Below are positions 63,889 through 64,000 of a stretch of 64,000 bases of DNA, piece after piece (the first letter of the stretch is position 1; each line of letters begins with the position of its first letter). The stretch covers positions 1 to 64,000 of the forward strand of contig CAKPMB010000007.1 in the NCBI GenBank assembly GCA_934167885.1, written 5' to 3'. The notes below the pieces were generated by a model. That model had not been told where the DNA came from. It did no database searches and was given only the letters and a program-made list of their open reading frames with translations. This stretch comes from an uncultured Bacilli bacterium. Lineage in GTDB: Bacteria > Bacillota_I > Bacilli_A > RF39 > UBA660. A program made the position numbers and the translations under genes.

Positions 63889-64000
63889 AATTATACCTCA
63901 CACAAAATTTATACACACTAAAAAGAAGCCATGTACAATTACAAACATATTTTATAATAAAAAAGCAAAAAAAACAATACAAAAAAGGAAGAAGTTATAT

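Overview
The window comes from a very AT-rich, single-membrane (Gram-positive-type) bacterium using the standard code. The core genes (scpA/scpB, ylxM-ftsY-ffh, a Sua5-type threonylcarbamoyl-AMP synthase, HU, PrgI/TrsE-type secretion genes, an MBOAT/DHHW/DUF4358 set) fit the class Bacilli. The many TM-anchored surface proteins and BspA, InlB and cadherin-like repeats resemble uncultured gut lineages such as RF39/RFN20 or Erysipelotrichia; that placement is inference. From about 8.7 kb onward every gene but one (53568-53873) lies on the minus strand.

Left arm (1-9.8 kb) is accessory and decaying. It holds a MerR-type promoter, a frameshifted small ORF, an XRE-TM regulator, a double-HD protein with a possible nucleotidyltransferase-like tail, a Nudix hydrolase, an ASCH + HExxH protease pair, a degenerate IS (5412-6526), an XRE regulator with two internal stops, a cupin/HxlR pair with its probable operator, a stand-alone JAB/JAMM protein, and an ogt-tag repair pair in which ogt has lost its active-site segment.

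9.8-22.2 kb is a cell-surface region. A four-gene operon encodes a BspA-type LRR membrane protein, a radical SAM/SPASM maturase, a 121-residue protein ending in a Ser-rich stretch and 11 Asn (candidate modified peptide), and a zinc-ribbon membrane protein. Upstream lie two InlB-repeat proteins, an unknown, and a DUF4358-like/MBOAT/DHHW O-acetylation module, followed by two paralogous unknowns.

22.2-30 kb: scpA-scpB, then a compact Tad-type pilus operon (two TadE-like pseudopilins, a small membrane protein, CpaE-like, TadA/CpaF, TadB, TadC) that runs into yebC and pssA. 30-33.8 kb is a tandem array of five paralogous TM-anchored extracellular proteins. 33.8-39 kb: uvrC and a SipW/TasA-like operon. 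39-50 kb: a lysozyme-like protein, HdeD-like protein, sua5, tgt, ffh, a cadherin-like surface protein, a HerA-like ATPase, ylxM, ftsY, cca and hup. 50-53.9 kb: a large surface protein with a G9 tract and repeated motifs upstream, a VUT-like transporter and a small membrane protein.

53.9-63.9 kb is a Gram-positive type IV secretion operon (VirB6-like, PrgI, TrsD-like, VirB4, a SpoIID + C39 cell-wall hydrolase, a lipoprotein, VirD4) with no relaxase or integrase in view. The candidates most worth following are the radical SAM/poly-Asn operon, the five-gene paralog array, and the relaxase-free T4SS with its unusual hydrolase.
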